From Methylobacterium sp. 10 (GTDB lineage Bacteria > Pseudomonadota > Alphaproteobacteria > Rhizobiales > Beijerinckiaceae), in NCBI RefSeq assembly GCF_000519085.1, contig NZ_KI912577.1:1679331-1743330 (forward strand): a DNA stretch of 64,000 nt, given 5' to 3'. Every line of letters begins with the position of its first letter. Position 1 is the stretch's first letter. Shown piece after piece: positions 60,798 through 64,000 of the stretch. Position numbers and translations under genes: made by a program. A model generated the notes under the pieces. It was not told the origin of the DNA. It did not search any database and was given only the letters and a program-made list of their open reading frames with translations.

Positions 60798-61434
60798 CGA
60801 GAGATCCGTCGCGTGTGTTCGGAGGAGGGGATGGAACGGAAACGTCGCCCGAGTCGGGGTGCATCGTCCCCGCTTCGTTTCGCGCGGGCGAATACGTCGA
60901 AGTCAGGGCGAATGATGCGGCTTTGGAGGAGGCGATTGTCTCAGAGTTCGAAGCGGGCTTGCCCGCATCCGGCTTCCCGGATCTGCGCCGTCCCCGCGAG
61001 GAAGGACCTGATTCGCCACCCTTCGTCCCGCCGGGCTTGACCACCGCGCCGACGGAGCGGCGCAGGTCGGCGATCAGCGTCTCGAACGGGGCATGCAGGG
61101 CCGGTCGGCGCGCGACGAGAACAATGTCCGCCGAAGTGCCGGGAAGATCCCCGGCGGCACGGACCACGGCATCGCGGAGCCGACGGCGAATCCGATTGCG
61201 CTCGGTGGCATGCCCGACACGCTTCGTGATCGTGAAACCGATTCGCAGTCCTTCGATCGGCGCGACATCGGCGAGCGGTGCTCCGGACGCCGCATCGCGC
61301 AGCCGTCCCTGGGCACTCATGAGCTCAGTATGGAACCGCCGCCCCCCCGCGGCAGCGAGGAAGTCCGGTCGCCGCTTGAGCCGTCCGATCGTCGACACTG
61401 CCGGTTCGATCCTGCGGCCTAGGGGCGAAATCAT
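60790..61434 (-). CDS. rnpA: Ribonuclease P protein component
   Basis: The protein subunit of RNase P, which binds the RNA subunit and helps cut the 5' leaders of pre-tRNAs. The core [18 protein letters not shown] through [20 protein letters not shown] and LRDAVV is the RnpA signature. ATG 61434 is annotated; GTG 61398 is an equally good start with AGGA upstream. The core ends near residue 140. The last 75 residues are Pro/Gly/Ser-rich and unlike normal RnpA proteins, which are about 115-140 residues. The 3' end overlaps the yidC start. Confidence 0.93.
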   Translation of the reverse strand: MISPLGRRIEPAVSTIGRLKRRPDFLAAAGGRRFHTELMSAQGRLRDAASGAPLADVAPIEGLRIGFTITKRVGHATERNRIRRRLRDAVVRAAGDLPGTSADIVLVARRPALHAPFETLIADLRRSVGAVVKPGGTKGGESGPSSRGRRRSGKPDAGKPASNSETIASSKAASFALTSTYSPARNEAGTMHPDSGDVSVPSPPPNTRDGSLDG

Positions 61435-61486
61435 GGTCTGAGCGGGGCTGTCCTCGGCGTTCCGTGCCGCCGAGGGCACGGGTGCC

Positions 61487-61621
61487 TTAGGCCGAGAGCT
61501 TCTTGCGGCCGTGCGAGCGACGGGCTGCGATGACCTTGCGGCCGCCGGCCGTTGCCATGCGAGCACGGAAACCGTGGCGACGCTTACGCACGAGCTTGCT
61601 GGGCTGATAAGTTCTCTTCAT
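61487..61621 (-). CDS. rpmH: 50S ribosomal protein L34
   Basis: A 44-residue, very basic ribosomal protein of the large subunit. It begins [20 protein letters not shown], contains the family [15 protein letters not shown] and ends SHGRKKLSA. The gene lies 53 bases upstream of rnpA, the usual order rpmH-rnpA-yidC. It is too short for routine gene-length cut-offs but is unmistakable. Confidence 0.98.
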   Translation of the reverse strand: MKRTYQPSKLVRKRRHGFRARMATAGGRKVIAARRSHGRKKLSA

Positions 61622-61859
61622 GGCGCGATCTCCGATGGCCGAGGATCGATCCGGCTGGCTGCAGGAGCCCCACCGACATCTTCACTCGCCCTGAAATGTG
61701 TCTGCAAGCGCGAAGAGCGCCCATACGGGGCGCGGCGACGCGATGGCGCGGCTTATGACGGAGAGGGGGGGCGAAGTCAATTCTGGCGCGGGCATTTCCC
61801 ATCGCGTCCGCCACCGTCCGCGCGGGGGCAGCGTTAGCCGTGCATTAACCTTTTCAGCC

Positions 61860-61970
61860 TATGAAGGAATCATGTTCGGTTTTCCGGATGTGGGGCAGAT
61901 TTCGATCTGCCGTTGTTTTGATGCCTCTGTCGACTTCACCAAAGCCGCCCCTCCCGGGCGGCTTTTTTTT
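61860..61970 (+). ncRNA. Candidate small RNA between rpmH and rcdA
   Basis: Two RNA structures sit on the plus strand with no coding gene to explain them. The first is a hairpin GGCAGAT-TTCG-ATCTGCC (61894-61911) with a stable UUCG tetraloop. The second is a canonical factor-independent terminator at 61941-61970. The region starts just after the divergent rpmH promoter area. Start position and function are not known. It is inferred from structure only. Confidence 0.5.
61941..61970 (+). terminator. Factor-independent terminator without an upstream gene
   Basis: AAAGCCGCCC and GGGCGGCTTT pair around CTCCC, followed directly by a run of eight T. The T-run is on the plus strand, so it cannot end rpmH. 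It supports a short transcript in this intergenic region. Confidence 0.8.
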
Positions 61971-62162
61971 CGTCTTCGCTCATGCGCGTGTCGGGCGCCC
62001 TGCGACGCTGCTCGCTTGGCACGATGGCGGCTTGTTAACGTTAACCCCCGGTCAACGGCGCGGGGCGGCGCGTTCGGCGCTAGTGTTGCGCCTCTGGTCG
62101 CGAACGCAACGACCGTGTCCCAGTTCGGGACGAAACGGTCCGATGGCGGCACAGGAGGCAGG

Positions 62163-62690
62163 ATGAACGAGTTCGACGTCACCTTTCGCCACGAGCGGGA
62201 CTGGGTCAGCTTCGGCGACACCTACGTGAATTCGGAGGCTTTCCGGGTGCTGTTCCGCGAGGGCATGACCATGGTCGAGGAGGCGGCGGCCTATCTCGAT
62301 GGCGACGGACGCGAGGAATCCCGCCTCCTGTCGCGCGACAGCACCCTGTCCTATGCCAGCGAGAGCATGCGCCTGACCACGCGGCTGATGCAGATCGCTT
62401 CCTGGCTGCTCGTGCAGCGCGCCGTGTCGGAGGGCGAGATCACCCCCGCCCAGGCGCTTCAGGAAAAGACCCGCGTCCGCCTCGCGACGCCGGAGGCCTT
62501 CCGCGCCGAAACCTTCGGCGCGCTCCCGGCACGTCTCCAGGATCTCACCGTCCGTTCGCGCCGACTGCATGCCCGGATCCTGCATCTCGACGGGCTCATC
62601 TCCGACGACCATCCGACCCCGGCGGTCCGCGAAAGCCCCGTCGCCGCCCAGCAGGGCCTGCTGCGCAGCGCCTTCGGCACGGCGCATTGA
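62163..62690 (+). CDS. rcdA: RcdA/DUF1465 family protein (ClpXP accessory)
   Basis: A 175-residue helical protein of the DUF1465 family. The Caulobacter member RcdA is an adaptor that helps ClpXP degrade CtrA during the cell cycle. The conserved N-terminal segment VSFGDTYVNSEAFRVLFREG is followed by a helical bundle (STLSYASESMRLTTRLMQIASWLL). The C-terminal 30 residues are loose. ATG 62163 follows AGGAGGCAGG, a strong ribosome binding site. It lies about 540 bases from rpmH and converges on rpmE. Confidence 0.9.
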   Translation: MNEFDVTFRHERDWVSFGDTYVNSEAFRVLFREGMTMVEEAAAYLDGDGREESRLLSRDSTLSYASESMRLTTRLMQIASWLLVQRAVSEGEITPAQALQEKTRVRLATPEAFRAETFGALPARLQDLTVRSRRLHARILHLDGLISDDHPTPAVRESPVAAQQGLLRSAFGTAH

Positions 62691-62730
62691 AGTCTGGCGC
62701 GTTGAAGCCCGGCGGGGCTTCTATGCGTCG

Positions 62731-62775
62731 AAACGCGAAAGGGCGGCGCCTCGTCAGCGCCGCCCTTTCGCGTTT
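62731..62775. terminator. 19-bp perfect palindrome between rcdA and rpmE
   Basis: A perfect 19-base inverted repeat (arms beginning AAACGCGAAAGGGCGGCGC and its complement) around CTCGTCA. It separates two convergent genes. The ends of the stem carry AAA and TTT, so it can act as a terminator in both directions. Confidence 0.85.
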
Positions 62776-62825
62776 CCAGAACCCTCCGCCGCTACCCAAC
62801 GGTCGCAGCGGTCAGGCCCGAGAGA

Positions 62826-63080
62826 TCACTTCTTGCCGAAAGACAGGGCGCCGAAGCGCGAGTTGAACCGCGAGACGCGGCCACCGCGATCGAGCATTTT
62901 CTGCTCGCCACCGGTCCAGGCCGGGTGAGTATTCGGGTCGATGTCGAGGTTGAGGGTGTCACCCTCCTTGCCGTAGGTCGACCGGGTCATGTAGTCGGAC
63001 CCGTCGGTCATCACGACCTTGATGAAGTGGTAGTCGGGATGCTCGGTTCCCTTGGCCTTGTCGGCCGCACTCTTTGCCAT
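62826..63080 (-). CDS. rpmE: 50S ribosomal protein L31
   Basis: An 84-residue large-subunit protein. [20 protein letters not shown] is the family start after a short N-terminal extension ([13 protein letters not shown]). It continues with [20 protein letters not shown] and [11 protein letters not shown]. It lacks the CxxC zinc-binding cysteines, so it belongs to the zinc-independent (C-minus) type. The gene converges with rcdA and is separated from it by the strong palindrome at 62731. Confidence 0.95.
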   Translation of the reverse strand: MAKSAADKAKGTEHPDYHFIKVVMTDGSDYMTRSTYGKEGDTLNLDIDPNTHPAWTGGEQKMLDRGGRVSRFNSRFGALSFGKK

Positions 63081-63250
63081 GACGAAATCCTTGAATAGCC
63101 ACGCCGACCGGCCCGCCTGGCGGCCCGCGGCCTTAGATCACGCGCAATCGGATGAAGGCGGGCCTATACCCCACGTGCTTCCTCCGAACAAGCGCCCGGG
63201 CGCGGGAGATCGCCCGGGCGCGTATTTTCTTGAGACGATGACGAGGCACG

Positions 63251-64000
63251 ATGGCTCGCGGGCGTAACAAAATTTCAGGCGGCGATGGCCGCGGCAAGGC
63301 ACCGCTCGGGTCGCTGAAGCCGTTGATTCCCTTCGCCCTGGTCTATCGCGGCCGCATCCTCGCGGCGTTCCTGTCGCTGCTGGCGGCCTCCGGGGCGACC
63401 CTGGTGGTGCCCATCGCGCTCCGGCGGGTGATCGATCACGGCTTCTCGCCCGAGGGCCATAGCGTCATCGACGCTTACTTCATGGCGCTCATCGGCGTGG
63501 TGACGGTTCTCGCCCTGTCGAGTGCCGCCCGCTACTACACCGTGGTGACGCTCGGCGAGCGCGTGGTGGCGGATCTGCGTAGCGCGGTCTTCGCCCGCCT
63601 CACCATCCTCGACCCGGCCTTCTTCGACCGCTCGCAATCGGGCGAGATCGTCTCGCGGCTCACCGCCGACGCGACGCAGGTGAAGGCGGTCTTCGGCGTC
63701 TCGATCTCCATTCTCCTGCGCAACGCCTTCCTGTTCGTCGGCGCGGTGGCGATGATGGTCTTCACCAGCCCGAAGCTGTCGATTCTCGTGCTGGTGGCGA
63801 TTCCCCTCATCGTGTTCCCGCTGATCCTGTCCGGGCGCGGCGTGCGGCGGCGTTCCCGCGCCGCGCAGGACCGGCTGGCCGATGCCTCGGCCTATGCGGC
63901 CGAAGCCATCGGGGCGATTCGCACCATGCAGGCCTTCGGCATGGGACGCGCCACGGCAGAGCATTTCGGGCAGGCCTCCGAGAATGCCTATTCCGCAGCG
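63251..64000 (+). CDS. ABC exporter, N-terminal part (3' end outside window)
   Basis: 250 residues of a fused ABC transporter, cut by the window edge. Residues 20-250 show the first part of an ABC transmembrane domain: PLIPFALVYRGRILAAFLSLL, LVVPIALRRVID, RYYTVVTLGERVVADLRSAV (the typical coupling-helix region) and SGEIVSRLTADATQVKAVFG. The ATPase domain is beyond the edge. It probably exports lipids, drugs or glycans. ATG 63251 follows GACGAGGCACG. Confidence 0.85.
   Translation, partial: MARGRNKISGGDGRGKAPLGSLKPLIPFALVYRGRILAAFLSLLAASGATLVVPIALRRVIDHGFSPEGHSVIDAYFMALIGVVTVLALSSAARYYTVVTLGERVVADLRSAVFARLTILDPAFFDRSQSGEIVSRLTADATQVKAVFGVSISILLRNAFLFVGAVAMMVFTSPKLSILVLVAIPLIVFPLILSGRGVRRRSRAAQDRLADASAYAAEAIGAIRTMQAFGMGRATAEHFGQASENAYSAA

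Overview
The window is about 64 kb of GC-rich DNA that reads as chromosome of an alphaproteobacterium of the order Hyphomicrobiales (Rhizobiales), most likely Methylobacterium or Methylorubrum. The evidence is the conserved argB/engB/yidC/rnpA/rpmH gene set, an RcdA (DUF1465) homologue, a two-cysteine OhrR, and many GGxGxDxUx-repeat (RTX) proteins. The genus is inferred from gene content and base composition and was not tested against a database.

Layout. 1-8.6 kb: a DUF900 hydrolase fragment, a small acidic protein, a VOC protein, a periplasmic L,D-transpeptidase, an SDR, zwf, a GntR regulator and a chemoreceptor. 8.7-12.5 kb: a GntR/FCD regulator divergent from a complete TRAP transporter (dctP-dctQ-dctM, start and stop codons overlapping). 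12.6-17.1 kb: a LOG-family protein, a LysM protein and an ABCB-type exporter. 17.1-24.9 kb: a tightly coupled six-gene operon encoding a carrier protein, an acyl-CoA-dehydrogenase-like flavoprotein, an aminoacyl-tRNA-synthetase-like amino acid:[carrier protein] ligase, a DUF1839 protein, a GH2-like glycosidase and a tandem alpha/beta hydrolase. A perfect-core palindrome and a promoter-like element lie upstream. This is the strongest candidate for an undescribed pathway. 25-31.6 kb: a second chemoreceptor, AT-rich DNA with a parS-like site, an MFS transporter and a large RTX protein. 32-35 kb: a metal-chelate (FecBCD-type) ABC importer. 35-44 kb: UDP-glucose dehydrogenase, a second RTX protein, a CoA-transferase, a bestrophin, a periplasmic asparaginase, OhrR, a NUDIX protein and tRNA-Thr(GGT). 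44.5-46.0 kb: one IS3-family element whose orfB is broken by a 20-nt insertion. 46.6-57.5 kb: argB, several small hypotheticals, a MOSC protein, clpB, a short-chain fatty acid transporter, and a third RTX gene interrupted by an in-frame stop codon. 57.7-64 kb: DUF423, engB, yidC, rnpA, rpmH, a candidate small RNA, rcdA, rpmE and the start of an ABC exporter.

How genes work together. Housekeeping blocks (ribosome and RNase P, membrane insertion, central carbon, arginine) alternate with accessory blocks (TRAP uptake, chemoreceptors, secreted calcium-binding proteins, the carrier-protein operon, the IS). The carrier operon is organised so that an amino acid could be activated, loaded on a phosphopantetheine arm, modified by a flavoprotein and released or transferred by hydrolase-fold enzymes. 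The product cannot be told from sequence. No CRISPR array, prophage or rRNA operon was seen.
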